64,000 nt of DNA from Flavipsychrobacter sp. (lineage in GTDB: Bacteria; Bacteroidota; Bacteroidia; Chitinophagales; Chitinophagaceae), in the NCBI GenBank assembly GCA_017849575.1, contig JAFIGV010000015.1, positions 371,322 through 435,321 of the forward strand, written 5' to 3'. A model generated the notes under the pieces. The model searched no databases, had not been told where the DNA came from, and was given only the letters and a program-made list of their open reading frames with translations. Numbering within the stretch: the first letter of the stretch is position 1; each line of letters begins with the position of its first letter. Shown here one piece after another: positions 16,139 to 24,549 of the stretch. The translations under genes were made by a program, and so were the position numbers.

Positions 16139-16700
16139 AAATAGTCATGATTTCTTTGTCTTTGTCTTTGCAGTGCTGGTCTACAACTGCAATGTATTTG
16201 TCGGTTACACCCTGTACACGTGCTTCGCCATCTTTGGCCACGTCTTCACTCAGCCCATCTTTCTGCTCTTTTTTAATATGCTCTATCGCATCGCGGCGAA
16301 TATTACGAACGGCTACTTTTGCATGTTCTCCTTCCGCATTTACTCTCTTTACCAGGTCTTTACGGCGTTCTTCCGTAAGTGGCGGCAAAAAAAGGCGGAT
16401 GATATTTCCATCATTTTGCGGATTGAGTCCGATGTTGGACGCGATGATCGCCTTTTCAATAGGTGCCAGCATTTGCTTTTCCCAGGGCTGAATGGATAAG
16501 GTGCGGGCATCGGCCACGGTTACGTTGGCTACCTGATTGAGCGGGGTGGGCGCTCCATAGTAATCCACATGAATGCCATCTAATATTACCGGATTGGCCT
16601 TGCCGGCACGGATCTTCGCCAGTTCGTTTTCCAAATGGTTGATGGCCTTTTTCATCTGCGACGATGCTTCATCAATGATCATGTCTAATGCCTCGCTCAT
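16137..16700 (-). CDS. frr: ribosome recycling factor
   Basis: A 187-residue factor that, with EF-G, splits post-termination ribosomes. Typical motifs are IRAGKANPVILDGIHVDYYG (about residues 29-48), NVTVADARTLSIQPWEK, IGLNPQNDGNIIRLFLPPLT (about 95-114) and a long helical hairpin ending KDKDKEIMTI. The open frame extends 42 codons upstream, but the family's usual start and length put the ATG at 16700. A TAGTTTTG box lies 25 bases upstream. An intrinsic terminator overlaps the stop codon. frr normally follows pyrH, which is not adjacent here. Confidence 0.97.
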   Translation of the reverse strand: MSEALDMIIDEASSQMKKAINHLENELAKIRAGKANPVILDGIHVDYYGAPTPLNQVANVTVADARTLSIQPWEKQMLAPIEKAIIASNIGLNPQNDGNIIRLFLPPLTEERRKDLVKRVNAEGEHAKVAVRNIRRDAIEHIKKEQKDGLSEDVAKDGEARVQGVTDKYIAVVDQHCKDKDKEIMTI

Positions 16701-16724
16701 GTCTGTGCTATAATTTTCAGGGCA

Positions 16725-16732
16725 CAAAACTA
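16725..16732 (-). promoter_or_regulatory. -7 promoter box for frr
   Basis: TAGTTTTG on the minus strand, 24 bases upstream of the frr ATG, matches TAnnTTTG. No matching TTG element was found. Confidence 0.4.
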
Positions 16733-16875
16733 CAAGAAAAATGATGTTTTTGGAATAACGCTGTCTGCGCATATACCCTGATGGTTCGGCTACAAAACGA
16801 TGAAAGGAGAAGTTTTGCATCTCCATCCTATCTGCTATATTTATTCCCGTATCGCAGCTATTTAACTAATCCGGC

Positions 16876-16906
16876 TTGGCAACGCACCTGAGCCTTGGTA
16901 CCTTTG
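16876..16906 (+). promoter_or_regulatory. Bacteroidota-type promoter for the IscA-like gene
   Basis: TTG (16876-16878), 20 bases, TACCTTTG (16899-16906): a full match to the Bacteroidota promoter, 20 bases upstream of the ATG at 16927. The TTG that could be read as an earlier start codon is better explained as the -33 element. Confidence 0.7.
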
Positions 16907-16926
16907 TGAAAACATTGTCTGGAAAT

Positions 16927-17271
16927 ATGAATACTATAGCGGAAAGTCCTGTAAAGCTCTCGGCATCAGCCATTACCGAGGTGAGGCGCCTGATGGGCGA
17001 GCCCGGTTTTGATCCGGATCAGCATTTGCGCATTGGTGTCAAAGGGGGTGGATGTTCGGGATTGAGTTATGTGTTGGGCTTCGATAAAAAAGAAGAAGAC
17101 GATGAGGAGTACGAGATAGAAGGGATTCCGGTGCTCGTGAAGCGCGCACATGGCATTTATCTTTTTGGCATGGAGGTAAATTACGAACATGGCCTCAATG
17201 CCAGAGGCTTCACCTTTAACAACCCCAATGCGAGCAGCACTTGTGGCTGCGGCAGCAGCTTTGCTGTATAG
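16927..17271 (+). CDS. iron-sulfur cluster assembly accessory protein (IscA/HesB family)
   Basis: A 114-residue A-type Fe-S carrier. The three conserved cysteines are present: one in GVKGGGCSGLSYVLGF (about residue 45) and two in STCGCGSSF near the C-terminus. It delivers iron or Fe-S clusters to apo-proteins in the cytoplasm. The acidic insert KKEEDDEEYEIEG after the first cysteine motif is longer than in E. coli IscA but normal for this phylum. A full promoter match lies directly upstream, and a secreted-protein gene starts four bases after its stop. Confidence 0.93.
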   Translation: MNTIAESPVKLSASAITEVRRLMGEPGFDPDQHLRIGVKGGGCSGLSYVLGFDKKEEDDEEYEIEGIPVLVKRAHGIYLFGMEVNYEHGLNARGFTFNNPNASSTCGCGSSFAV

Positions 17272-17275
17272 GCCT

Positions 17276-17941
17276 ATGTGCAAACTTTTTTTTCTTCTCG
17301 GATGGCTGACGTTGGTTTTGCCCGCTCGTGCACAGAACAAGGTGCAGGACGAAAAAGTGGTTCCTCCGGCGCCTTCGTCGGGATTGAACAAGCTGGACAA
17401 CAGGGGCAAAAAAAACGGAACCTGGTTCACTACCACCGAGCCACGTATGGGAGAACCTGGTGTCAGCGAATTTGGCAGTTACGACCATGGCTTCCGTTAT
17501 GGCTTTTGGTATAAGATTGATCATGCCGGCGACCTGGTTTCCATTGAACATTTCAAAAACGGTGTCCTCGACGGCGAGGTGAAGTATTATGATCGGGGGC
17601 GTCTGTATTGCATTGGTCACTATCGGGGGCTCAATCCGCTATATCAGTTTGATACAATCGTTGTGATGGACCCCATCACCCACGATGAAAAACTTCGGGT
17701 TATCCCCACGGAGTATGGCTCGCTGCGCCACGGTATGTGGGTGTATTATGACCCCGAATCCGGCGCTACGCTTAAAGAAGAAGAGTATCAGGTGGATGAC
17801 CTGATTTACCGAAAGGAGTATAATATTTCCGCTGCTGCCGACTCGCTGATGCGCCTGCGCAATCAGGCAAGACTGCCTCACCTTAAGGCGAAACAAGACC
17901 ACACGCCTGCAGCAAGAAGGCAGAGCCTTACGGGCTACTGA
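17276..17941 (+). CDS. exported protein with MORN/YwqK-like repeats, function unknown
   Basis: A 221-residue exported protein. The ATG at 17276, four bases after the IscA-like stop, gives a signal peptide MCKLFFLLGWLTLVLPARAQ. The mature part has repeated Gly-Tyr/Trp motifs like KLDNRGKKNGTWFT, GFRYGFWYKID, FKNGVLDGEVKYYDRGRL and SLRHGMWVYYDPESG, which resemble the toxin-antitoxin-type YwqK/MORN beta-hairpin repeats often found in Bacteroidota surface proteins. A basic tail follows. No enzyme motif is seen. The gene is probably cotranscribed with the Fe-S carrier, without an obvious functional link. Confidence 0.75.
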   Translation: MCKLFFLLGWLTLVLPARAQNKVQDEKVVPPAPSSGLNKLDNRGKKNGTWFTTTEPRMGEPGVSEFGSYDHGFRYGFWYKIDHAGDLVSIEHFKNGVLDGEVKYYDRGRLYCIGHYRGLNPLYQFDTIVVMDPITHDEKLRVIPTEYGSLRHGMWVYYDPESGATLKEEEYQVDDLIYRKEYNISAAADSLMRLRNQARLPHLKAKQDHTPAARRQSLTGY

Positions 17942-18040
17942 TGGAACGTCCGGTTTAATTTTCATTTCGGCTTTCGGACAGTGGTAGAAATTCCGACAAT
18001 CTTTTTATACCTTACAAAGCAAATTTTCGGATTCGCTTTT

Positions 18041-18556
18041 ATGAAAAGACTACTCATTGCTGCCGCGCTACCCCTTGTATTCTTCTCCTGTGCTAAAGAG
18101 GAGGTAACCAATCCGGCTTTCCGCGAACCTACTTGTTCTGATACCACCGATGAAGGAATTTTTGAACATTTTACGCAACCCGAAGCCGCCGAATTTTTAC
18201 GTTGGTTCCGGTTTGTTCCCGACACAGGGTTTTCGCCAATGTTTTATCAAAACATCAATGACAGAATTTTGTACAACAGGGCAACCACGAGCTACAGCCC
18301 ATACATTAAGTTCATGCCCATGCTGCGGGGAAAGATGTTTGTTTATATGCCCTTTCCCAATCAGCCGGAAAAATATTACTCCTGGGTAGAGACTACTACC
18401 GACACTACTGTCGAAACTCGGATCAATATCTACCACCTGCGCGAACTCAATCCGCAGTTACAGTCGGGTTGTTACCGTTTGTATTATGTATATGCCACCA
18501 CCGATTCAGGATTTGTGCTGGACAAAGGGCATTATGATATCGAAGTAAAAAATTAA
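18041..18556 (+). CDS. lipoprotein, function unknown
   Basis: A 171-residue protein with a signal peptide and lipobox (PLVFFSC, Cys at about residue 17) in MKRLLIAAALPLVFFSCAKEE. The mature sequence is mixed alpha/beta with many aromatics and two cysteine-containing segments (PTCSDTTDEG and LQSGCYRLYYVYAT). The second reads like a final beta-sandwich strand pair. The open frame extends 20 codons upstream (17981), but the signal peptide fixes the start at 18041. No family recognised. A UUCG-loop terminator follows the stop. Confidence 0.75.
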   Translation: MKRLLIAAALPLVFFSCAKEEVTNPAFREPTCSDTTDEGIFEHFTQPEAAEFLRWFRFVPDTGFSPMFYQNINDRILYNRATTSYSPYIKFMPMLRGKMFVYMPFPNQPEKYYSWVETTTDTTVETRINIYHLRELNPQLQSGCYRLYYVYATTDSGFVLDKGHYDIEVKN

Positions 18557-18562
18557 AACTCG

Positions 18563-18586
18563 GCCATCTTCGGATGGCTTTTTCTT
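18563..18586 (+). terminator. intrinsic terminator with UUCG tetraloop
   Basis: GCCATC-TTCG-GATGGC (18563-18578) followed by a T-rich tract, seven bases after the stop codon of the lipoprotein gene. Confidence 0.85.
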
Positions 18587-18623
18587 TGGAGGCAATGCCT
18601 GTTTTGGACTTTATTTGCAGCAG

Positions 18624-19583
18624 ATGACCGAATTTAATTTCACAGGCCGCCTTTCCATGTTTGCCAACCGGCTGCAAAAGGTTTGGAAACATTTTGGGAA
18701 AATCGCCCGCAAACAGCAAATACAATGTTTTCGGTTTTACGATCACGATCTTCCCGAGTTTCCTTTTGCCATAGAGTGGTATGACGGGGTGGTGCATGCT
18801 GCAGAGTACAAACGGCGCCACGGTATGGACGACGAAGAGCACGAGGCCTGGCTGGAAAGTTGCAGAAAGGTAATAGCTACCGTGCTGGACATACCTGAAA
18901 CAACGGTATTCATCAAGCAACGGCAAAAGAAAGCGGGAAGGCAGGGGCAATATGAAAAGTTTGCCGAAGAAAAACATGAGAAAATCGTTTCGGAAGGCGG
19001 ACTAAAATTTATCGTCAACCTTACGGACTATCTGGATACGGGCCTTTTTCTCGATCATCGCATCACCAGAGGCATGGTGCGCGACGAGGCCGCAGGGAAG
19101 CGGGTACTCAACCTCTTTTGTTACACGGGTTCGTTTAGCGTGTACGCAGCTCACGGGGGCGCACGATCTGTCACTTCTGTTGATCTTTCCAAGACCTATA
19201 TCAACTGGGCTAAGCGTAATATGCAGTACAATAAACTGTATAAGCCAGAAGTGCATGAATTTGTACAAGCCGATGTAATGGAGATCATACAAGATTTACC
19301 TGCTCACACTTTTGATCTTATCATTTGCGATCCGCCAACTTTCTCCAACAGCAAGCGCATGACCGAGCATTTCGATGTGCAGCGCGATCATGTGGTACTT
19401 TTGAAAAAACTACTGAAAGCCTGCACCGACGAAGGCGTCATTTTCTTCAGCAACAACCTTAGAAATTTCGAAATGGACCGAGAGGCTCTCCCCGCTACCG
19501 TGGTGAAAGACATCACCGGCGCCACCACACCCTTCGATTTCCAGGGTAAGTTGCACCGGTCATGTTTTATAATCAGAAAATAA
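18624..19583 (+). CDS. stand-alone RlmK-like 23S rRNA guanine-N7 methyltransferase
   Basis: A 319-residue class I SAM-dependent methyltransferase. The N-terminal part resembles the linker and RFM-like region of the C-terminal half of E. coli RlmKL (residues 10-110, including IQCFRFYDHDLPEFPFAI). The Rossmann part has NLFCYTGSFSVYAAHGGA (SAM motif I, about 165) and the diagnostic DPPTFSNSKRM (about 235) followed by FDVQRDH. In E. coli this half (RlmK) makes m7G2069. Here it stands alone without the RlmL half. The ATG at 18624 is chosen over an in-frame TTG at 18615. It is convergent with lysS, with two bases between the stop codons. Confidence 0.85.
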   Translation: MTEFNFTGRLSMFANRLQKVWKHFGKIARKQQIQCFRFYDHDLPEFPFAIEWYDGVVHAAEYKRRHGMDDEEHEAWLESCRKVIATVLDIPETTVFIKQRQKKAGRQGQYEKFAEEKHEKIVSEGGLKFIVNLTDYLDTGLFLDHRITRGMVRDEAAGKRVLNLFCYTGSFSVYAAHGGARSVTSVDLSKTYINWAKRNMQYNKLYKPEVHEFVQADVMEIIQDLPAHTFDLIICDPPTFSNSKRMTEHFDVQRDHVVLLKKLLKACTDEGVIFFSNNLRNFEMDREALPATVVKDITGATTPFDFQGKLHRSCFIIRK

Positions 19584-19585
19584 AC

Positions 19586-21109
19586 TTAGCCTTCTGTGCG
19601 CTCGGGCCTCATTTGCGGAAAGAGTAGCACATCCTGTATGGAATGTTGTCCGGTGAGCAACATTGCCAGACGTTCAATACCAATGCCGATGCCCGCCGTT
19701 GGTGGCATACCATATTCCAGCGAACGCAGAAAATCGTAGTCTATATACATGGCTTCTTCGTCTCCACGCTCCATCAGGCGCACCTGTTCTTCAAATCGCT
19801 CACGCTGATCAATGGGATCGTTAAGTTCGCTATAGGCATTAGCAATTTCTTTTCCATTGATCATCAGTTCAAAGCGCTCCACCAGACCGGCTTTGCTGCG
19901 GTGTTTTTTGGTGAGCGGGCTCATTTCTATTGGATAATCAATGATAAAGGTGGGTTGTATATACTGGCCTTCACATTTCTCGCTGAAGATCTCATCAATT
20001 AGTTTTCCTTTACCCATCGTGTTGTCAACAGTTATCTTCAGTGTGCGGCATACTTCGCGTAGTGCGGCCTCGTCCATGCCGGTTATATCCACGCCCGTAT
20101 GCTCTTTAATGGCGTCGAAAATGCTGACGCGTTTAAAAGGAGCCTTAAAGCTGATAGCCTTACCATCTGCCATGACCTCGGTGGTTCCGTTGGTTGCAAT
20201 GGCCGTTTGCTCTAGCATCTGCTCTGTGATCTCCATCATCCATAGGTAGTCTTTGTAGGCGGTATAAAATTCGAGGATGGTAAACTCAGGGTTGTGTGTG
20301 CGGTCCATTCCTTCATTGCGAAAGTTGCGGCTAAACTCATACACCCAGTCAAACCCGCCTACGATGAGACGTTTCAGATAAAGCTCATTGGCTATGCGCA
20401 GGTACAAGGGCATATCAAGAGCATTGTGATGAGTAATGAAGGGCCGTGCAATGGCACCGCCGGGTATGCTTTGCAGCACCGGCGTGTCCACTTCCAGGGC
20501 GCCCCGCTCGTTAAGAAAACTGCGAATAGCGTTTTTCATCTTTGTGATCCTGATGAAGGTATCGCGGACACCGGGGTTGACAATAAGATCGGCATAGCGC
20601 TGGCGGTACTTAAACTCCGGATCGCTTACGGCGTCGAACACTTCTCCATCTTTTTCCTTTACGATGGGTAGCGGCCGCAATGCCTTTGAGAGCAGCACAA
20701 ACTGTTGCACATGCAGCGAAGTCTCGCCCGTCTTGGTGATGAAAACAAAGCCTTTTACTCCGATGATATCGCCTATATCTACCAGCTTTTTCCAAACGGT
20801 ATTGTATAGTGTTTTATCGTCACCTTCGCAGATATCATCGCGCTTGAGGTATAACTGTATGCGGCCCGATGTGTCTTGCAGAACGGCAAAATTTGCCTTA
20901 CCCATATCCCGCACGCTCATCACCCGGCCCGCCAGCGATACTTCAAGAAACTTGTCTTTTTGTTCTTCTGAAAAATTTTCTTTGATAAAGGCCGCTGTAT
21001 GCGTCACCTCAAAAAGCGGAGCAGGGTAGGGGTTGATGCCCAGTGAAGCTAACTCCTTTAATTTTTCGCGCCGAACAATTTCCTGTTCGCTCAGTGTGCT
21101 GTGTACCAT
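19586..21109 (-). CDS. lysS: lysyl-tRNA synthetase, class II
   Basis: A 507-residue class II synthetase that charges tRNA-Lys. It has an N-terminal OB-fold anticodon domain (about 60-170, including [19 protein letters not shown]) and the catalytic domain with motif 2 [20 protein letters not shown] (about 270) and motif 3 [15 protein letters not shown] near the C-terminus. The ATG at 21109 gives the usual length. The frame continues 18 codons upstream, where a TATTTTTG box at 21162-21169 lies within that extension and argues against it. Upstream is the Ycf48-like gene on the same strand. Confidence 0.96.
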   Translation of the reverse strand: MVHSTLSEQEIVRREKLKELASLGINPYPAPLFEVTHTAAFIKENFSEEQKDKFLEVSLAGRVMSVRDMGKANFAVLQDTSGRIQLYLKRDDICEGDDKTLYNTVWKKLVDIGDIIGVKGFVFITKTGETSLHVQQFVLLSKALRPLPIVKEKDGEVFDAVSDPEFKYRQRYADLIVNPGVRDTFIRITKMKNAIRSFLNERGALEVDTPVLQSIPGGAIARPFITHHNALDMPLYLRIANELYLKRLIVGGFDWVYEFSRNFRNEGMDRTHNPEFTILEFYTAYKDYLWMMEITEQMLEQTAIATNGTTEVMADGKAISFKAPFKRVSIFDAIKEHTGVDITGMDEAALREVCRTLKITVDNTMGKGKLIDEIFSEKCEGQYIQPTFIIDYPIEMSPLTKKHRSKAGLVERFELMINGKEIANAYSELNDPIDQRERFEEQVRLMERGDEEAMYIDYDFLRSLEYGMPPTAGIGIGIERLAMLLTGQHSIQDVLLFPQMRPERTEG

Positions 21110-21161
21110 TTTGGTTGTAGAAGAAATAAATAAATTGAGCCCCGCGTATTTGCGGGCTGGC

Positions 21162-21169
21162 AAAAATAA
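21162..21169 (-). promoter_or_regulatory. -7 promoter box for lysS
   Basis: TATTTTTG on the minus strand matches TAnnTTTG, 52 bases upstream of the lysS ATG. A GC-rich hairpin (about 21139-21159) follows in the leader. It could instead be a weak terminator for the Ycf48-like gene. Confidence 0.45.
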
Positions 21170-21187
21170 TGAACTGCAGTCTTTCCG

Positions 21188-22159
21188 TCAGAAGGTTTTG
21201 GGCGACAGCCTGAAAAGTGTTCCCTCATCTCCACACACCAGCAATGCACCATCCGCCGTCATAACTATGGATCGCAAGGTGCTTGCAGTAAATTTTTCGA
21301 ACTCCATCCAGTGTTCACCGCCATCGTCTGTGTAGATAAGCAGGCCGTTTTCCCCCACACAATAGCCATGTAGCGCGTCGGTAAATACGATGTCGAGCAG
21401 GTGATAACGAGGCTTCGTAAAGTCGTTGCCATTTCTTTTTCTTGTCCAGCTTTGGCCCGCATCATGGCTACAAAAAATACTGCCATTAAATCCACACGTC
21501 CATAAACTTTCAGAACCATAGGCCTTCACTGACATGAAGTTATCGTCCTCTATCGGAAGCGTTTTCCAGGTTTTACCTCCGTCTTCCGTGCTCAGGATCA
21601 GTCCATATCCGGCTAGGTAACCCTTGTGTGCATCCACCATTTCAAGGTCATTAAACTCATATCCCTGCGAGTCTATGGCGCTGAAATAGCCATTGGTATC
21701 AAAAAAGGTCTGGTAGCCTTCATAGAAGTTGATTCCCCCGATGAGGAGCCCGCTGCCCGGACCCGTCACTGCAAGATCTTTGTAGGGGAGGTACCAGAGT
21801 TGCCGCATCTGCCAATGGGCGCCCTGATCGGCAGACCACAACAGCTTGCCATCGAAACCGGTTGCATACACTGTATTATTGAAGGAAGCAAGGCCATAAA
21901 GCGCCTTGGGTGCCGAAGAAATATTGCGATAGTCCCAGGTATGTCCCCCGTCTTCAGTTTTAAGAATAGTGCTGTGGTCAAAACGAAGGCCACCAACGCA
22001 AAAGCCAAGGGTGTCGTTGACCATCATGATTTTATTGAGTCGGTCAGTGGTAGTGTGTGTATCTATGCGTTCTGCGATACGAAAGCGCAGCAGGTCTTTA
22101 CGACAGCCGGCTGTTGAAAACATGAAAAGTAAAAGGAGTACCCTGACGCTAATGTTCAC
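21188..22159 (-). CDS. Ycf48/HCF136-like beta-propeller lipoprotein
   Basis: A 323-residue lipoprotein: GTG start at 22159, then a hydrophobic segment ending FSTAGC (lipobox). The rest is a propeller of Ycf48-like blades, seen as repeated TxDGGxTW-type motifs: LKTEDGGHTWDYRNI, SADQGAHWQMRQL, STEDGGKTWKTLPI, SHDAGQSWTRKR and YTDDGGEHWMEF. Such BNR/sortilin-like propellers are common in Bacteroidota surface proteins and need not have anything to do with photosystems. A longer frame to 22273 exists but would overlap the divergent gene at 22236, so the GTG is preferred. The role is unknown. Confidence 0.8.
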   Translation of the reverse strand: MNISVRVLLLLFMFSTAGCRKDLLRFRIAERIDTHTTTDRLNKIMMVNDTLGFCVGGLRFDHSTILKTEDGGHTWDYRNISSAPKALYGLASFNNTVYATGFDGKLLWSADQGAHWQMRQLWYLPYKDLAVTGPGSGLLIGGINFYEGYQTFFDTNGYFSAIDSQGYEFNDLEMVDAHKGYLAGYGLILSTEDGGKTWKTLPIEDDNFMSVKAYGSESLWTCGFNGSIFCSHDAGQSWTRKRNGNDFTKPRYHLLDIVFTDALHGYCVGENGLLIYTDDGGEHWMEFEKFTASTLRSIVMTADGALLVCGDEGTLFRLSPKTF

Positions 22160-22235
22160 AAGCGGAAAATTATAAAATGCAGACGAGCTAACGGAGTATC
22201 CTAAATATGTATCTTTAAGCCTTCGGTAATATTTT

Positions 22236-22937
22236 ATGAAAAAAGTATTGTTCGCTTTCATACTTTGTTCCATAGGTGTGATAAGCTGTAAGAAAGAGGA
22301 TACGGGCGAGAACCAGAACCTGGATCCTAAAGATCAGCGCAAATACGATCTGATGACCAACGAGACGGGGAGTTGGTGGATGTATGGAGGTTCGGACAGC
22401 ACGGTGACCATTCGTAAAGCTACCGGGCGTGATTCTGTAGTGAAGGGCTTTTTCTTTAGTTACTACGAGAAGTATGATACCACTTCTGCCGACAGGCTTA
22501 TCTATCCCGAGTTTTTTGGTAAGAACACCAACCGCTACATTACATTGCAGGATATTGATGGAAACTACACACAGTTTGTGACCGTTATTTTTTTCAAAGA
22601 CAGCGTGGGCATCAACGAAACCTGGACGAACACTGACAATTATTCTTATGGTTTCCTCAATTTCGATATTAAGGTCGAAAGCCGGATCACTGACACCGGA
22701 GGTATAATGCAAATCAACAATCACAGCTTTCACCATGTTTTTCAGGTGCATAACGACCTGTTTGGCAAGTTGTCTACCGGTGGCAGCGATTATGTAAAAG
22801 CAGGTACACTTGATATGTGGTTCGTACAGGGCATCGGTATCATCAAACAGGATATCAATGTGAACGTTGCCGGTGGTTTGGTGAAGAAGGTATATCGGGA
22901 CTCTTTGCTGGACTATCACCTCGTGGAGTCACAATAG
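22236..22937 (+). CDS. lipoprotein, function unknown
   Basis: A 233-residue protein with a signal peptide and lipobox (GVISC, Cys about residue 18) in MKKVLFAFILCSIGVISCKKED. The mature part looks like an extracellular beta-sandwich, with WWMYGGSDSTVTIRKATG, a YFEKYDTTSADR-like segment and a C-terminal MWFVQGIGIIKQDINVN strand pair. The GIGIIK region resembles the end of lipoproteins that precede a conserved tail in Bacteroidota, but no domain is named. A TATCTTTA-like -7 box lies about 22 bases upstream. It is convergent with bshB1. Confidence 0.75.
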   Translation: MKKVLFAFILCSIGVISCKKEDTGENQNLDPKDQRKYDLMTNETGSWWMYGGSDSTVTIRKATGRDSVVKGFFFSYYEKYDTTSADRLIYPEFFGKNTNRYITLQDIDGNYTQFVTVIFFKDSVGINETWTNTDNYSYGFLNFDIKVESRITDTGGIMQINNHSFHHVFQVHNDLFGKLSTGGSDYVKAGTLDMWFVQGIGIIKQDINVNVAGGLVKKVYRDSLLDYHLVESQ

Positions 22938-22947
22938 CTTGCGGCTA

Positions 22948-23682
22948 TCAGGGTAATGCAGGGTAGAGCAGTGCGTCGAGATCATGAATACCCGGAATGT
23001 TTTCGCAGATGAAGCTTTCCGCGTACTCCGTGCCGATTCTCTTGCCCATCAGCGCATCCCGCGATTTCACCTGTTCCAGAAATCCTTCTGTTGCAATGTA
23101 GGTGATTGGCTCCTGAGAGTCAGCGTTATGAAACTGGCTTTTATAGCACCGGATGGCTTCCATTTTTTCATTCATGCAATCGGAAATGTCCACGATAAAG
23201 GTTGGCTCGGCCAGACGATCCTGCTGCATGTGAAATACTCTTTTGGGTCGCCAGGCGTCCTGACTCTTACCCTCAAGTTCGGTTTCAATTTTTCTTAGTC
23301 CGGAAAGAAAACACGCGTCGGCTATCAGCCTGCCCGCACGACCATGATCCGGGTGCCTGTCCGAGAGTGCATTGGCAAGTACAATTTCGGGGCGATATTT
23401 TCGGATATAGGTGATCAGCCTACGTTGATGTTCTTCATCATTTCTGAAAAATCCGTCCGCCATCCGGGCATTTTCTCTTACGCATACTCCCATCACCTTA
23501 GCTGCTTTCTGCGATTCTTCATACCGCAGTTCCGGAGTGCCCCGGGTGCCCAGTTCGCCGAGGGTGAGGTCTATGATGCCTACAGGCTGTCCTTTTCTAC
23601 TGTGTCGGATCAGGGTGCCGGCACATCCAAGTTCAATGTCATCGGGGTGCACAGCTATAGCGAGAATGTGAAGTTTTTGCAT
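22948..23682 (-). CDS. bshB1: bacillithiol biosynthesis deacetylase BshB1
   Basis: A 244-residue LmbE/PIG-L-fold zinc enzyme that removes the acetyl group from N-acetylglucosaminyl-malate in bacillithiol synthesis. The metal site is seen as AIAVHPDDIELGCAGTL (His13, Asp15, Asp16) and DRHPDHGRAG (about residue 112). The TLGELGTRGTPELRYEES stretch is characteristic of the BshB1 branch. It implies that the cell uses bacillithiol as its low-molecular thiol. bshA and bshC are not nearby, as is usual in this phylum. A TATTTTTG box lies eight bases upstream. Confidence 0.92.
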   Translation of the reverse strand: MQKLHILAIAVHPDDIELGCAGTLIRHSRKGQPVGIIDLTLGELGTRGTPELRYEESQKAAKVMGVCVRENARMADGFFRNDEEHQRRLITYIRKYRPEIVLANALSDRHPDHGRAGRLIADACFLSGLRKIETELEGKSQDAWRPKRVFHMQQDRLAEPTFIVDISDCMNEKMEAIRCYKSQFHNADSQEPITYIATEGFLEQVKSRDALMGKRIGTEYAESFICENIPGIHDLDALLYPALP

Positions 23683-23689
23683 GAGGTTG

Positions 23690-23697
23690 CAAAAATA
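23690..23697 (-). promoter_or_regulatory. -7 promoter box for bshB1
   Basis: TATTTTTG on the minus strand, seven bases before the bshB1 ATG and just after the DUF4294 stop codon. It would give a near-leaderless mRNA. Confidence 0.4.
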
Positions 23698-23703
23698 GAG
23701 CTT

Positions 23704-24339
23704 TTAGTTTCTACGGCTTTGCTGTTGGTATTGCTGATATCGATAGTAGTTGGCCGCTTCTAATTCCTGAACAATGGATTCAATATCGCGGTCATCGCCC
23801 GTAGGATCGTATGCCCGTTTCAGGTTGTTATTGAAGAGCAGGGCTACCGATTGGTAGATTACCGCGTTGAAGCCTCCTTTCACTTCTTTAATAATGCTGT
23901 AGCAGTTTCTTCCGGTCTGCCGGTTGATTAGCTTTACCAGCACCTGTCCCTGACTGATGGTCAGGTTTTCCAGTTCGCCCTTAAACTTTGCCTTAAGGTC
24001 CCGTTCCACTTCCTTCATGTACTTTTTACGCGCCTTTCCCTCGGGTATATACTCAAGATTTTTATAAACATCTTTCAGCACACCGGCTGCGATAACGGCA
24101 TAAGGATAGGTCTTGTACACATTGTAGCGAAGCTTGTTGTAGGCGGCTTGTTTTCGTGCCCATTTGCGGGGCAGCCTGTCGAGAATGTCCACATCATCGA
24201 GGTAAACCATAGCAAGCGTATCTCCGTTCACCACGATGCCTCCCAGCAGTATGGTATCGTTTGCAGCATGTGCCTGCGCACGCACCTTACACAGGGGGCC
24301 TAAGAGCAACAGCATCACAAACCAAAGAAAAATGCGCAT
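23704..24339 (-). CDS. DUF4294 exported protein
   Basis: A 211-residue exported protein with a signal peptide (MRIFLWFVMLLLLGPLCKVRAQ). The mature part matches DUF4294, a Bacteroidota-restricted family: VNGDTLAMVYLDDVDIL, KWARKQAAYNKLRYNVYKTYPYA-type helix (about residues 58-80) and LTISQGQVLVKLINRQTGRNCYSIIKEV. A glutamine/tyrosine-rich tail ends in YQQYQQQSRRN. The function is unknown. It precedes bshB1 by 21 bases on the same strand, so the two may form an operon. Confidence 0.85.
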   Translation of the reverse strand: MRIFLWFVMLLLLGPLCKVRAQAHAANDTILLGGIVVNGDTLAMVYLDDVDILDRLPRKWARKQAAYNKLRYNVYKTYPYAVIAAGVLKDVYKNLEYIPEGKARKKYMKEVERDLKAKFKGELENLTISQGQVLVKLINRQTGRNCYSIIKEVKGGFNAVIYQSVALLFNNNLKRAYDPTGDDRDIESIVQELEAANYYRYQQYQQQSRRN

Positions 24340-24525
24340 GAGTAAACGTTGACGAATATTTATGGCATCAGATGTGCCAGGGTAACCCGCTTGTCTCCAA
24401 AAGATACGTTAAATATTCGGATCATCGTACAAGAAGCCCATAGGTATCTTTCTGAAAGAGCGTGCACTGTGCTTTGTACCCGGTAGTGCCACGCTTTGAG
24501 CACTTCAATTAGTCGCGCATATTGA

Positions 24526-24533
24526 TACATTTG
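24526..24533 (+). promoter_or_regulatory. -7 promoter box for the 89-residue lipoprotein gene
   Basis: TACATTTG, 16 bases before the ATG at 24550, matches TAnnTTTG. Confidence 0.45.
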
Positions 24534-24549
24534 CAGGAAAGTAGTTCTG

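Noticed and set aside
21139..21159. GC-rich hairpin in the lysS leader as a T-box or other riboswitch
   Set aside because: It is too small and has no T-box motif. A weak terminator for the upstream gene is the simpler reading, and T-boxes are not expected in Bacteroidota lysS.
22159..22273. Longer start for the Ycf48-like gene
   Set aside because: It would overlap the start of the divergent lipoprotein gene (22236) and push the signal peptide and lipobox 38 residues inside the protein. The GTG at 22159 avoids both.
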